Assembly (NCBI GenBank): GCA_021819205.1
Contig: JAKARV010000004.1
Location: 50,557-114,556, forward strand
DNA from: Actinomycetes bacterium
Lineage (GTDB): Bacteria > Actinomycetota > Acidimicrobiia > Acidimicrobiales > Acidimicrobiaceae
Length of the DNA: 64,000 nt
Reading direction: 5' to 3'
Positions within the stretch are counted from its first letter, which is position 1, and each line of letters begins with the position of its first letter. The notes under the pieces were generated by a model that did no database searches, had not been told where the DNA came from, and was given only the letters and a program-made list of their open reading frames with translations. Below are positions 33,744 through 42,262 of the stretch, in pieces. A program made the translations under genes and the position numbers.

Positions 33744-34372
33744 CAGCCCTCACCAACCGGTCTGGCCCCGTGGGACGCAGTCCGGATCACCTTGTCGATA
33801 AAGCCATACTCTGCCGCCTCATCGGCCGTGAACCACCGATCCCGCTCCGAGTCTTCCTGGATACGCTCGACGCTCTGGCCGGTGTGGAATGCGATGCGCT
33901 CCGCCAGCTGTCGTTTCAGGTACATGATCTGCTCGGCCTGAATGGCGATATCCGCCGCCTGCCCCTGCATCTGCGCCGATGGCTGATGCATAAGGATCCG
34001 CGCGTGAGGAAGTGCGTATCGCTTCCCGTGCGCCCCCGCACACAACAGGAACTGCCCCATCGAGGCGGCCATCCCAATGGTAATGGTGGAGACGTCGCAG
34101 CTTACATACTGCATGGTATCGTATACCGCCAACCCGTCGTAGATCGAGCCGCCGGGCGAGTTGATGATGAACGATATGTCGCGTTCCGGCTCCTCCGCGG
34201 CGAGCAGAAGAAGCTGGGCGCAGATCGAGTTGGCAGACGTCTGGTTGACATCGGTTCCAAGGAAAACAATCCGCTCCTTGAGGAGCCGCTGATAGACGTC
34301 GCCGCCAGCCGCCTCTGCGGCAGCAGCCTTCAGATCGCCAAGGGAACCCTCGACAAGAGGAGAATGAGCCAT
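33743..34372 (-). CDS. clpP: ATP-dependent Clp protease proteolytic subunit
   Basis: The 209-residue protein has the ClpP serine peptidase triad: Gly-Met-Ala-Ala-Ser-Met-Gly-Gln (nucleophile Ser at about 97), Met-His-Gln-Pro-Ser-Ala (His at about 122), and an Asp in Asp-Arg-Asp/Glu-Arg-Asp-Arg-Trp-Phe region (about 173). It forms a barrel degrading proteins unfolded by ClpX or ClpC. No second clpP, tig or clpX gene is adjacent, unlike the common actinobacterial pair. ATG 34372 lacks a ribosome site and lies six bases from TAACCT. Confidence 0.93.
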   Translation of the reverse strand: MAHSPLVEGSLGDLKAAAAEAAGGDVYQRLLKERIVFLGTDVNQTSANSICAQLLLLAAEEPERDISFIINSPGGSIYDGLAVYDTMQYVSCDVSTITIGMAASMGQFLLCAGAHGKRYALPHARILMHQPSAQMQGQAADIAIQAEQIMYLKRQLAERIAFHTGQSVERIQEDSERDRWFTADEAAEYGFIDKVIRTASHGARPVGEG

Positions 34373-34378
34373 GGGACT

Positions 34379-34384
34379 AGGTTA
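34379..34384 (-). promoter_or_regulatory. Putative -10 box (TAACCT) of clpP-wzm-wzt, leaderless
   Basis: On the minus strand TAACCT ends six bases before the clpP ATG. Confidence 0.35.
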
Positions 34385-34462
34385 ATCGGCTCCCGGCGGA
34401 TAACCCCCACGCCATCTCCAGCAGCACCTCCTCGAGAGCGAGCGGGTACAATTCTTGCCATT

Positions 34463-34547
34463 GCGGGCGTGGCGAAATTGGCAGACGCGCGAGGTTTAGG
34501 TCCTCGTGTCGAAAGACGTGGGAGTTCGAGTCTCCCCGCCCGCACCA
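34463..34547 (+). tRNA. tRNA-Leu (anticodon UAG)
   Basis: A seven-base acceptor stem GCGGGCG pairs with CGCCCGC. The anticodon arm CGAGG/CCTCG encloses TTTAGGT, giving TAG. A long variable arm follows (GTGTCGAAAGACGT), then a T arm with GTTCGAGTC. A discriminator A and an encoded CCA end the gene. Long variable arm and anticodon fit leucine. Confidence 0.95.
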
Positions 34548-34549
34548 GC

Positions 34550-35023
34550 TCACGCCACCGATCCTCCCGCGGCAAGGCCGCTGTGGGTACGGAGCATGAG
34601 CCTGAGCGCCTCGCCGTGGCGTTCCACCATTAGCCCATGCACGTTGCCGTTGGAAATTTCACCTTTCGCGGTGGTGATACTTAACCCGTAGATGTGGGTC
34701 GCCGATCCAATTTCGGCGGTAACCGAGTGGCCTCCATGCTCGACGATCGTCACCGAAGTGCTGCTTATGGCGGAGACCGCCCCGCGAACCACGACCCCAC
34801 CCGGAATTTCGAACTTACGGAAGCCCCTTGGGAGATGGCGATGGCCGTGCAACCTCGACGCCACCTTGGCCGATGGCGGCGACGACGACTTCGACCCCGT
34901 CAGTACGTTCATGCCGAGAGCGCCCCCAGCCACCAGGACGGCGGCTGTCGCGCCTATTGCGGCGATCTTGGTTGCCTTCTTCACCCATCCAGTTTGCCAG
35001 CCGCGCCGCCAAAAGGACGACAT
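34550..35023 (-). CDS. Membrane-anchored or secreted protein with a beta-rich domain
   Basis: The 157-residue protein has an N-terminal basic and hydrophobic segment (about 14-40, Ala/Gly/Val-rich) that could be a signal anchor, a Ser/Pro/Lys linker, and a C-terminal domain with alternating strands (Gly-Val-Val-Val-Arg-Gly-Ala-Val-Ser-Ala-Ile-Ser-Ser-Thr-Ser-Val-Thr-Ile-Val) like small OB-type or DUF5666-type domains. No catalytic motif is seen. It follows rdgB by 18 bases and may be the last gene of that operon. The end lies two bases from the tRNA. Confidence 0.6.
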   Translation of the reverse strand: MSSFWRRGWQTGWVKKATKIAAIGATAAVLVAGGALGMNVLTGSKSSSPPSAKVASRLHGHRHLPRGFRKFEIPGGVVVRGAVSAISSTSVTIVEHGGHSVTAEIGSATHIYGLSITTAKGEISNGNVHGLMVERHGEALRLMLRTHSGLAAGGSVA

Positions 35024-35041
35024 CAGCCGGTAAGGGTTGTG

Positions 35042-35602
35042 TTATGGTTCCAACATCGCACTGAGGTAGGCAGAGAGCGCGGTGAGCGCGCGGCCCCGAT
35101 GGGAGAGCGCCGACTTCTCCTCTCGCCCCATCTCGGCAAAGGTTCGCCCGTCACCCTCTTTTGGAATGAAGACCGGATCGTAGCCGAAGCCGCCCTTCCC
35201 GCGTGGTTCGATAGCTATCACACCTTCGACGGCACCGGAGAAGAGCTGGACATCTTTCCCATTGGCCAGCGCGATAACCGCTACGAAACGGGCGCTGCGG
35301 TCACTCTTTTCGGCAAGCTCGGCGAGCAGCCTGGCAATCCGGGCGGCATCGGTCGCCGCATAGCGCCGCGAATGCACTCCCGGCGCGCCTCCAAGGGCGC
35401 CCACCTCCAGGCCGGAATCTTCGGCAAAGACAAGTCCGGTAGCGGCTGCCGCCGCCGTGGCCTTCTTGATGGCGTTTCCGGCAAAGTCAGGCTGGTCTTC
35501 GTCCACATCTCCAGGTGCCTCGACGACCTCCCAGCCGGTGAGAAAAGCTCTGGCCTCGGCGAGCTTTCCCGGGTTGGATGTCGCAAACCGGATTCGGTTC
35601 AC
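35042..35602 (-). CDS. rdgB: XTP/dITP diphosphatase (RdgB/HAM1)
   Basis: The 186-residue protein has the HAM1 motifs: [11 protein letters not shown] (about 6-16), Phe-Ala-Glu-Asp-Ser-Gly-Leu-Glu-Val (about 58-66, metal-binding acid), Gly-Val-His-Ser-Arg-Arg-Tyr-Ala, and Gly-Phe-Gly-Tyr-Asp-Pro-Val-Phe (about 142-149). It cleans oxidised or deaminated purine triphosphates from the pool. The start is GTG 35602 overlapping the rph stop (GTGA). The rph-rdgB pair behind murI is a common actinobacterial order. Confidence 0.93.
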   Translation of the reverse strand: MNRIRFATSNPGKLAEARAFLTGWEVVEAPGDVDEDQPDFAGNAIKKATAAAAATGLVFAEDSGLEVGALGGAPGVHSRRYAATDAARIARLLAELAEKSDRSARFVAVIALANGKDVQLFSGAVEGVIAIEPRGKGGFGYDPVFIPKEGDGRTFAEMGREEKSALSHRGRALTALSAYLSAMLEP

Positions 35603-36324
35603 CGCGTAATCCCGGATCGCCGCTGCAGCTCTACCAACTCGCCAATTCCAGCTTCTCCAAGCTTCAATAGATCCACGAGGTGAGACTTCGAAAAAGGATC
35701 ACCCTCCGCGGTACCCTGGATCTCCACGTACGCTCCGCCACCGGTCATTACCAGGTTCATATCGACCCCGGCCGACGAGTCTTCGATGTAGTCGAGATCG
35801 AGCACCGGAGTGCCTCCGACGATTCCAACAGAGACCGCGGCCACCTCCGATCGGAGCACGCCGGTTGAAACGAGATTCCGTTCCGCCAGCCGATCGAGAG
35901 CGTCGCGGAGGGCCACGTAAGCTCCGGTGATCGAAGCGGTACGGGTTCCCCCGTCAGCCTGGATGACGTCGCAGTCCACCAACAGGTGCCGCTCCCCCAG
36001 CCTCTCCAGATCGACGACGCTCCGCAACGACCGTCCGATGAGGCGCTGAATCTCAACCGTCCTCCCGCCCTGCTTCCCCTTAACCGCCTCGCGTGCAGTC
36101 CTCTCTGGAGTGGCGCCCGGGAGCATCGAGTACTCGGCGCTCACCCAACCCCTTCCCTTCCCCCGGAGCCATGGCGGAACCCGCTCGTCCAGGGAGACCG
36201 TGCAGATGACCTTCGTCCTGCCCACGGAGATCAGTGCCGAGGCCAACGCCATCTCGGTAAAGCCGCACTCTATCGTGCACGGACGCAGCTCATTGTGGAG
36301 CCTCCCGTCGTGCCTGTTCGACAT
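35599..36324 (-). CDS. rph: Ribonuclease PH
   Basis: The 241-residue protein is a full RNase PH: Arg-x-Asp-Gly-Arg at the start, [41 protein letters not shown]. It trims tRNA 3' ends with phosphate. It starts two bases after murI. Sits in the operon AIM24-murI-rph-rdgB. Confidence 0.95.
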   Translation of the reverse strand: MSNRHDGRLHNELRPCTIECGFTEMALASALISVGRTKVICTVSLDERVPPWLRGKGRGWVSAEYSMLPGATPERTAREAVKGKQGGRTVEIQRLIGRSLRSVVDLERLGERHLLVDCDVIQADGGTRTASITGAYVALRDALDRLAERNLVSTGVLRSEVAAVSVGIVGGTPVLDLDYIEDSSAGVDMNLVMTGGGAYVEIQGTAEGDPFSKSHLVDLLKLGEAGIGELVELQRRSGITR

Positions 36325-36326
36325 CC

Positions 36327-37133
36327 CTACTCACCCTCCAATTCGGCAAGGTCAACGACCCGGACCGATTTCAACCCAGACCCGTAGAGACGCGCTCCAA
36401 CCCGCACGAAGCACTCGGGATCACCAGTGCAAAGAAAGATAGTCTCTCCTCCGTGGGAACGATTCGCAAGCTCGTAACCACGCACCTCGAACGCGGTCTC
36501 TTCCGCGCCCGATATCAGCAGGACCGACTCCCCAACGGCTTTCGAGATCGCCTTGGCGACGTAGGGGTAGTGAGTACAGCCAAGGAGCAACGCCTCTGGC
36601 GCCTCAATCCTGATCGGCTCCAGCAGCCGTTCAAGCAGAATGTCGAGCTGCTCGGAGTCGCACTCGCCGCGCTCCACAAACTCGACCACCCCCGGGCACG
36701 CTTGGCAGACCAGCTCCAGATCGCCGAGCAACCTCTGATAGGCGCCCGCGGCTATGGTGCCGACGGTGCCGATAACACCGACCTTCCCCGTGGGCGAGGC
36801 CAATCTAGCCGCCCTGGCGCCGGCCTCGATGACCCCGATAACCGGTATCTCCAGCTCCTCCTTGAGGGTCTCAAGCGCGGCTGCGGAAGCGGTGTTGCAC
36901 CCGACCACCAACATCGCAATCCCCCACTCCCGGACCAGATACCTGGCGATTTCAACCGAGAACCGCTTGATCTCGCTGGAGGGCCTGGGGCCGTACGGGG
37001 ATCTTGCCGAGTCCCCGAAGTAGACCAAGTCCGCCGCCGGAAGCAGGTCCCTCAGGGCCGAAAGAATATGAAGCCCGCCAAAGCCGGAGTCAAAAACCCC
37101 GATCGGAACCGGCTGCTGCTTGGCCAGGATCAT
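36327..37133 (-). CDS. murI: Glutamate racemase
   Basis: The 268-residue protein has the two catalytic Cys sites: Val-Val-Gly-Cys-Asn-Thr-Ala-Ser (about 78-85) and Leu-Leu-Gly-Cys-Thr-His-Tyr-Pro (about 188-195). Other family marks are [10 protein letters not shown] near the start and Tyr-Phe-Gly-Asp-Ser-Ala-Arg-x-Pro-Tyr-Gly. It makes D-glutamate for peptidoglycan. The start is ATG 37133, with a weak ribosome site. The gap to the AIM24 gene is 116 bases. Confidence 0.94.
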   Translation of the reverse strand: MILAKQQPVPIGVFDSGFGGLHILSALRDLLPAADLVYFGDSARSPYGPRPSSEIKRFSVEIARYLVREWGIAMLVVGCNTASAAALETLKEELEIPVIGVIEAGARAARLASPTGKVGVIGTVGTIAAGAYQRLLGDLELVCQACPGVVEFVERGECDSEQLDILLERLLEPIRIEAPEALLLGCTHYPYVAKAISKAVGESVLLISGAEETAFEVRGYELANRSHGGETIFLCTGDPECFVRVGARLYGSGLKSVRVVDLAELEGE

Positions 37134-37249
37134 CGGTCCGGCAGCGCCAGCCTGATCTCCGGTACCAAAGCAGCAGCGCTGCCACCCGAATGCAACCTCG
37201 CCGCGCCCACGACGAGGAGTCTACCGCAAGCAGTCCGAGGGGCCGGTGC

Positions 37250-38002
37250 TCACCTCCCTCCGAGAATTCCCCCCATGATGCCCCCGGCGATACCACCGGC
37301 TGCCGCCCCTTGAGGCGCGCCTCCCCCGAGATACGGCGTCAACGCCGCCGCCAAGATCGGGAGCGGCATGCTCTGCAGCCAGACCTTTCCCGGCCCGGTC
37401 AGCGACGCGAGGAAGTAGCCGTCGCCGCCGAAATGCCGGTTGATGATCCCCGGAACCCTGGTAATTTGAAAACCGACGTTCTCTTCGAAGACGCCGACGT
37501 GGCCCGGATGGACGCGAAGGTTCTCCCCGGCCCCCAACTCGTACTGGACCGTCTCGCCGGCCAGCTCGACCCACGCGGTTCCAGACCCCTCCAGACGCTC
37601 AAGCACGAACCCGTCGCCGCCAAAGAGCGCAGCGCCAAGATTCTGCTGGAAACCGACCGTTGGGGTAACTCCGGGCGTAGCGCACAACCATCCGTGCCGG
37701 TGTACCAGGTACCCGGTGGTGGCTACGTTGATCTCGAGGATGTGCCCGGGGAGCTTGGCGGCGAAGGCCACCATGCCGGCCCCTCCCGCGGCGGAGTACT
37801 TGGTGAGCAGGAGGCCACCTCCGCCCGCAACCCGTTTGAGCGCCCCCATCAACCCGTGGGAAGCGCCGGTGTTCGCCGTCTGCGCCATGGTTATTGCCGG
37901 CGTCATCCAAGACAGCTCGCCGTGGGTCGAGATCACCTCCTCTCCGTTCGCGAGCGACACCTCCAACACCTGCATGGTGGTCCCCTTTATAACCGCTTCC
38001 AT
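37250..38002 (-). CDS. AIM24-family (TIGR00266) protein
   Basis: The 250-residue protein is a beta-rich AIM24 domain (about 10-220) with Gly-Gly-Gly-Gly-Leu-Leu-Leu-Thr-Lys-Tyr, Val-Ala-Phe-Ala-Ala-Lys-Leu-Pro-Gly-His-Ile, Gly-Asp-Gly-Phe-Val-Leu-Glu-Arg-Leu-Glu-Gly, Val-His-Pro-Gly-His-Val and Thr-Gly-Pro-Gly-Lys-Val-Trp-Leu-Gln-Ser-Met. The tail is Gly/Ala/Ile-rich. The fold resembles trp RNA-binding attenuation protein rings, and the bacterial role is undefined. ATG 38002 follows GGAGG by six bases; the longer frame to 38071 is rejected. Confidence 0.88.
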   Translation of the reverse strand: MEAVIKGTTMQVLEVSLANGEEVISTHGELSWMTPAITMAQTANTGASHGLMGALKRVAGGGGLLLTKYSAAGGAGMVAFAAKLPGHILEINVATTGYLVHRHGWLCATPGVTPTVGFQQNLGAALFGGDGFVLERLEGSGTAWVELAGETVQYELGAGENLRVHPGHVGVFEENVGFQITRVPGIINRHFGGDGYFLASLTGPGKVWLQSMPLPILAAALTPYLGGGAPQGAAAGGIAGGIMGGILGGR

Positions 38003-38168
38003 AAACACCTCCGGAAGGAAACTTCGCCAAAACATACACGATGGCTGCGGCCAGCCATGGGAAAAATCCAACTTCTCGCGCCGTCGTCGCCTAGTTTTGG
38101 CAATATTGGGCTGATTGCGGGACCGTTGGCGCCGGCTGCGCCACTTTCAGCGATGCCAAACCGCTCCC

Positions 38169-38174
38169 TATACT
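38169..38174 (+). promoter_or_regulatory. Putative -10 box (TATACT) before small ORF and MFS gene
   Basis: TATACT lies 11 bases before an ATG that opens a 31-codon frame ending on the MFS start. Confidence 0.35.
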
Positions 38175-38185
38175 GGACAGCACTT

Positions 38186-38281
38186 ATGGACCTCCCCGGA
38201 TTGCGCACCCCGCACCTGCCACAAGGAGTGGATTGGAGTCACCAAAACCACCCCGAGGCGCGTCTCCTTTGCCGGAGATGA
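38186..38281 (+). CDS. Candidate small ORF (31 aa) coupled to MFS gene
   Basis: The frame runs from ATG 38186 to a TGA that overlaps the ATG at 38278 (ATGA). The product is Pro/His/Arg-rich and unrecognised. It is the third case in this window of a short frame between a TANNNT box and an ATGA junction. It may be chance. Confidence 0.3.
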   Translation: MDLPGLRTPHLPQGVDWSHQNHPEARLLCRR

Positions 38282-39468
38282 AAACCCGAGTCGTCAACCG
38301 CGACTTGGCGGTATCGGTCTTGGCAACCTCGATGTCGTCGATACCCGCCTTTCTGGTGGGAGCGCTTGCAGTGCAGATGCGCCAGTCCTTCCCGCTCTCG
38401 ACCACCCAACTGGGTGTGGCCATCACCGCCTACTATCTTGGAGCCGCGATATGGGCGGTACCGTCCGGAAAGGTCGCGGAGTTCTTTGGTGGCGTCCGCA
38501 TCTTGAAGCTGACACCGGTTTTCGGCGCGGTGTTGCTGCTTGCCATCGCCGGCATCGCCAGCACGTGGTGGTCGGTGGCGCTGCTTCTCTTTCCGGCAGG
38601 GATGGTTAGCTCAGCCACCGCCACCGCCACCAACCTCTTCCTTGCGGTTCGCGGCCATCCCGACCGGCAGGGAACCGTCTTTGGGATCAAACAGGCAGCG
38701 GTTCCACTCGCCACCCTCCTCGGCGGCCTGGCGGTACCCGCGGTAGCGCTCACCATTGGCTGGCGCTACGCCTTCGTTTTTGCCGCTCTCGCCTCAATAG
38801 CCACCGCGCTCGCGGTTCCAAGACCCCGGTCCGACTTTAAAAGCCACCGGAGAAAAGCCCACTCCACCGGCCAGTTCAAGCTGGACACCTTCCCATTGGC
38901 GCTGCTCGCCTTGGGCCTTGGCCTTGGCATGCTCGCCGCCTCCGGAATCGCCGCCTTCCTGGTCTCAAGCGCGGTCGCCTCCGGACTCGCCCGGTCGTCT
39001 GCGGGACTGCTCGCCGCCGGTGCCGGTGCGGTGACCGTGGCGGCAAGGATAGTCGTCGGCGTGCGCGCGGATCGCTCACAAAGGCGCCAGCTGGTCACCG
39101 TAGCCGCGATGATGCTCGCCGGAGCGGCAGGCTTTTTAACGCTTGCCGCCGGCCAAGCTGCGAAAGTGAGCCTCTTGGCCGTCGCTGGCGCGCTCGTCGC
39201 TTCCGGCCTCGGATGGGGGTGGAACGGCCTTTTGAACTACGCCGTGGTCGATGCCTACCGCCATGCTCCGGCACGGGCGACCGGCGTGACCCAGCTCGGG
39301 GGCCGCCTGGGTGGAATGGTCGGGCCCCTCCTTCTTGGCCTGGTCATCAGCCGCTTCGGATACGGCTACGGCTGGATCGTGGCCGCGATCGCCGCGACTA
39401 TCGCGGCAGCCGCGACGTTGACCGGAAACCGCCTACTCGCGAAGGCAAAAACGCAAAGGCCTCTTTAA
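38278..39468 (+). CDS. Major facilitator superfamily transporter
   Basis: The 396-residue membrane protein has twelve hydrophobic segments, with Gly-Lys-Val-Ala-Glu-Phe-Phe-Gly-Gly-Val-Arg between helices 2 and 3, Gly-Ile-Lys-Gln-Ala-Ala-Val-Pro near helix 5, Val-Arg-Ala-Asp-Arg-Ser-Gln-Arg-Arg in the second half, and Gly-Val-Thr-Gln-Leu-Gly-Gly-Arg-Leu-Gly near helix 11. Both the sequence and the Gly-x-Lys-Gln motif suggest an anion or organic acid carrier, with no clear substrate. TTG 38233 with AAGGAG is an in-frame alternative start that adds 15 residues. The end overlaps the JAMM gene by four bases. Confidence 0.85.
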   Translation: MKTRVVNRDLAVSVLATSMSSIPAFLVGALAVQMRQSFPLSTTQLGVAITAYYLGAAIWAVPSGKVAEFFGGVRILKLTPVFGAVLLLAIAGIASTWWSVALLLFPAGMVSSATATATNLFLAVRGHPDRQGTVFGIKQAAVPLATLLGGLAVPAVALTIGWRYAFVFAALASIATALAVPRPRSDFKSHRRKAHSTGQFKLDTFPLALLALGLGLGMLAASGIAAFLVSSAVASGLARSSAGLLAAGAGAVTVAARIVVGVRADRSQRRQLVTVAAMMLAGAAGFLTLAAGQAAKVSLLAVAGALVASGLGWGWNGLLNYAVVDAYRHAPARATGVTQLGGRLGGMVGPLLLGLVISRFGYGYGWIVAAIAATIAAAATLTGNRLLAKAKTQRPL

Positions 39469-39884
39469 CTCGCCTCAACTCTGCCGGAAGCACCGATCGC
39501 CACCCGATCCTCGGCGACTTTCCCAAAAAGGATGCGATAGGCTCGGAGCTCGGCAAGCGTCCGGCGCAGCGAGACCACGACGTAGATCCAGCTTGGATCG
39601 GGTGCGAGCCGAACATCCGTTGGTGAAGGGTACGCCTCTGAGTTGGTGTGGGAGTGAAACACCCCCAGGAGCTTTGCCCCCATCTCCTCCGACCTGCGCC
39701 CGGCCCTCAGCACCTCGCCGGGTGGAATCGAAAAGAGCCTCGCCGATCTCGCCTCGTTCTCGGTGGGGTGGATCGCCGTAACCAGGTTCCCCTTCCCGAT
39801 CAGGAGGCCACACGCTTCCAACGGATAGCCGCCCAGACAATGGGCTAGAATCTTCTGGTACGAATCCCCGGTCAGCTCAACCAC
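39465..39884 (-). CDS. JAMM/MPN metalloprotease (Mov34/Mec family)
   Basis: The 139-residue protein has the JAMM zinc site: a Glu in Pro-Leu-Glu-Ala-Cys-Gly-Leu-Leu-Ile-Gly (about 22-31) and His-x-His-x7-Ser-x2-Asp in Phe-His-Ser-His-Thr-Asn-Ser-Glu-Ala-Tyr-Pro-Ser-Pro-Thr-Asp (about 75-89). In actinobacteria such enzymes (Mec) cut adducts off the sulphur carrier CysO in cysteine synthesis. No cysO, cysM or ThiS-like gene is in the window, so the partner here is not seen. The start is GTG 39884. It diverges from smpB. Confidence 0.87.
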   Translation of the reverse strand: MVELTGDSYQKILAHCLGGYPLEACGLLIGKGNLVTAIHPTENEARSARLFSIPPGEVLRAGRRSEEMGAKLLGVFHSHTNSEAYPSPTDVRLAPDPSWIYVVVSLRRTLAELRAYRILFGKVAEDRVAIGASGRVEAS

Positions 39885-39936
39885 TGCTTAGCAAAAGTAG
39901 CACGGAGATCGCGTAACTCTATCCGAGAGGGACAGC

Positions 39937-40416
39937 GTGGCGAAGACGAAACGAGAAAAGAGCGGCTCCCGCATCCTCGGGCAGAATCGCCGTGCCCGCC
40001 ACGACTACGAGATCATCGAGACCATCGAGGCCGGAATAGCCCTCAAGGGGAGCGAGGTGAAGTCGCTCCGGCTGGGTCACGCCCAGCTTCGCGACGCCTA
40101 CGCCCGCATCGAAGGTGGGGAGGCCTACCTTCACAAGCTGCTGATTCCGGCCTACTCGCACGCGTCGGTCTTCGGGAGCCACGTTACCGACCGGCCCCGC
40201 AAGCTGCTTCTGCACCGTTACGAGATCGACCGCCTGGTCGGGAAGCTCGAGCAGGACCGCCTAACACTGGTACCACTTGCCCTCTACTTGAACGGCGGGC
40301 TCGTCAAGGTGGAGCTTGCGGTGGCAAAAGGAAGGACGCTCTACGACAAGCGCCATGTTCTTGCGGAGCGCGATGCGAAGATGGAGATCAAGCGGCTCCG
40401 GTCTACCTACAGGTAG
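39937..40416 (+). CDS. smpB: SsrA-binding protein SmpB
   Basis: The 159-residue protein has Asn-Arg-Arg-Ala-Arg-His-Asp-Tyr near the start, Ile-Ala-Leu-Lys-Gly-Ser-Glu-Val-Lys-Ser-Leu-Arg (about 37-48), Tyr-Leu-His-Lys-Leu, and a basic C-terminal tail with Gly-Arg-Thr-Leu-Tyr-Asp-Lys-Arg. It binds the tRNA-like part of tmRNA and brings it to stalled ribosomes. The start is GTG with GAGAGGGA upstream. The tmRNA gene follows 29 bases after its stop. Confidence 0.96.
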   Translation: MAKTKREKSGSRILGQNRRARHDYEIIETIEAGIALKGSEVKSLRLGHAQLRDAYARIEGGEAYLHKLLIPAYSHASVFGSHVTDRPRKLLLHRYEIDRLVGKLEQDRLTLVPLALYLNGGLVKVELAVAKGRTLYDKRHVLAERDAKMEIKRLRSTYR

Positions 40417-40422
40417 GCGTGC

Positions 40423-40428
40423 TAGGAT
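40423..40428 (+). promoter_or_regulatory. Putative -10 box (TAGGAT) of ssrA
   Basis: TAGGAT lies 17 bases before the mature tmRNA 5' end, between smpB and ssrA. Confidence 0.35.
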
Positions 40429-40445
40429 TGAACGTCTCAGCTAAA

Positions 40446-40795
<350 letters not shown>

Positions 40796-40800
40796 GCGTG

Positions 40801-40858
40801 GCGCCTCGCTTGAACCTTGCGGCCTACGGCTGAAGGTTTGGGCGAGGCGCTCCTTTTC
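40801..40858 (+). terminator. Rho-independent terminator of ssrA
   Basis: GCGCCTCGC at 40801-40809 pairs with GCGAGGCGC at 40842-40850, with an inner AACCTT/AAGGTT stem, followed by TCCTTTTC. Confidence 0.85.
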
Positions 40859-40964
40859 GTTCTGGTGGAAACCGGCTAGGATGCTTGCACTTTCGGGTTG
40901 GCGGCTGCCACCCGGCAACGGCTTTCGAAGGTTACCACCGGGCGGCAGAAGCGGCCCGCCCGCA

Positions 40965-42251
40965 TCATCCGAACAGTGCCATCCGCGAGGACTTGGCGGT
41001 CCGCTTGAGCAGTGGCGTGGCAACCACGGTAGCGGCCGCAATGGTGCCAAGGATTGCGAATGCGGTACCCAGGTTGGCGCGGGAGCCGCCCATCAGCAAA
41101 CTGGCGATCAGTGGACCCAGCGCCTGTCCTCCTGTGGAACCCACGCCCCATACCAGCGCATTGCCCGTGGCGTATGAGCCCTTGGGCACGTAGTCGGCCA
41201 CCAGCGAGATCAACAGGGGGAAGCCGCTGAAGGTGAAGAACCCGAAAGCCGCCAGAGCCGCCAGCGCGTCCGCGCCAGTGCCGGAGGTCGAAAGGAACCA
41301 AAAAATTCCCCCGGCTGAGCCGAGACTGTCGATCGCCAGCACCACCCGCTTGTCAAAGCGATCGGCAAGTAGCCCAAAGAGTGGCTGGCCGACGATGCCC
41401 CCCGCGTACATGACCGTCACGGTTACGCCCAGGCCAGTCGAGAGACCGGCATGGCGCTCGGTCGTGAGGTAGATGGGGATCCAGGCGACGATGCCAATGA
41501 AGGCCACGGAACGAAAAAATGCAATCGCCGTCAGCACGGTGACGCTTCGATTGAGCAAGGAACGAAGCGAGTTCGGGGATGAGTTCAAGCCCGACCGAGT
41601 TCCCTCTCCCGCCGCCGGGTCCGGCTTCGCCTCGCCTTGGTTCGAGCGAGAAGTGCCAGCCTCGGCCGGCAGGCCAAGCGCCACCACCACGGCGGCTGCA
41701 AGGCTAAGCGCCGCGAAGACCAGCGTGGTTGCGGGCTTTGAGATCCCCAGCGCCGCGATAACGAAGAAGAGGGCTGGATAAAGCGCACGGCCGAGGCTGC
41801 CGAAGGCGCCGTTAACGCCTAGAGCGCGACCCCTTGAGCCAGCAGAAAAGCCGTGCTGGAGAATCGAGCCGCCCAACGGGTGGTAGACGGAACTTCCCGC
41901 ACCGGCCACCGCCGCAGCCACGAGCAAGAGGGTATCGCTTCCGACCCCGGAGACCGAGAGCGAAGCGTAAAAGCCCAGCAAGCTCACGCCGAGGGTGGCG
42001 ATCCCAATAGCGATCATTGGGCCACGCCGCCCCAGCCGGTCGGATATCAACCCAACCACGATCCCCAAGCCCGCCGAAAAGACGTAAAAGATTGTCAGCA
42101 TCGCCGTAACCAGACTGGTCGGAGTGCCGCGCTCCTGAGAGAGGAGATCACCGATGACCGGGATGAAAAATACCACCCCGTCATTCAAAAAATGCGCAAG
42201 AGAGCTGGTGGCAAGTAGGCGGGCCGGATTGGCGGCGGGTCGATCAGGCAT
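40965..42251 (-). CDS. Major facilitator superfamily exporter
   Basis: The 428-residue protein has twelve helices and resembles fosmidomycin-resistance-like MFS carriers: Leu-Ala-His-Phe-Leu-Asn-Asp-Gly near the N terminus, Ser-Asp-Arg-Leu-Gly-Arg-Arg-Gly-Pro between helices 2 and 3, Ser-Val-Tyr-His-Pro-Leu-Gly-Gly, and Gly-Leu-Leu-Ala-Asp-Arg-Phe-Asp-Lys-Arg in the second half. A MarR regulator gene lies 11 bases upstream, which fits a regulated drug or metabolite efflux pump. ATG 42251 follows AGGAGA. Substrate unknown. Confidence 0.83.
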   Translation of the reverse strand: MPDRPAANPARLLATSSLAHFLNDGVVFFIPVIGDLLSQERGTPTSLVTAMLTIFYVFSAGLGIVVGLISDRLGRRGPMIAIGIATLGVSLLGFYASLSVSGVGSDTLLLVAAAVAGAGSSVYHPLGGSILQHGFSAGSRGRALGVNGAFGSLGRALYPALFFVIAALGISKPATTLVFAALSLAAAVVVALGLPAEAGTSRSNQGEAKPDPAAGEGTRSGLNSSPNSLRSLLNRSVTVLTAIAFFRSVAFIGIVAWIPIYLTTERHAGLSTGLGVTVTVMYAGGIVGQPLFGLLADRFDKRVVLAIDSLGSAGGIFWFLSTSGTGADALAALAAFGFFTFSGFPLLISLVADYVPKGSYATGNALVWGVGSTGGQALGPLIASLLMGGSRANLGTAFAILGTIAAATVVATPLLKRTAKSSRMALFG

Positions 42252-42262
42252 TACAAGTCTCC

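Noticed and set aside
34694..35683. A 329-residue plus-strand frame
   Set aside because: Antisense to rdgB, whose motifs are clear.
37004..38281. A 425-residue plus-strand frame
   Set aside because: It is antisense to murI and the AIM24 gene and has Arg/Pro-rich shadow composition; only its last 31 codons are noted as a candidate small ORF.
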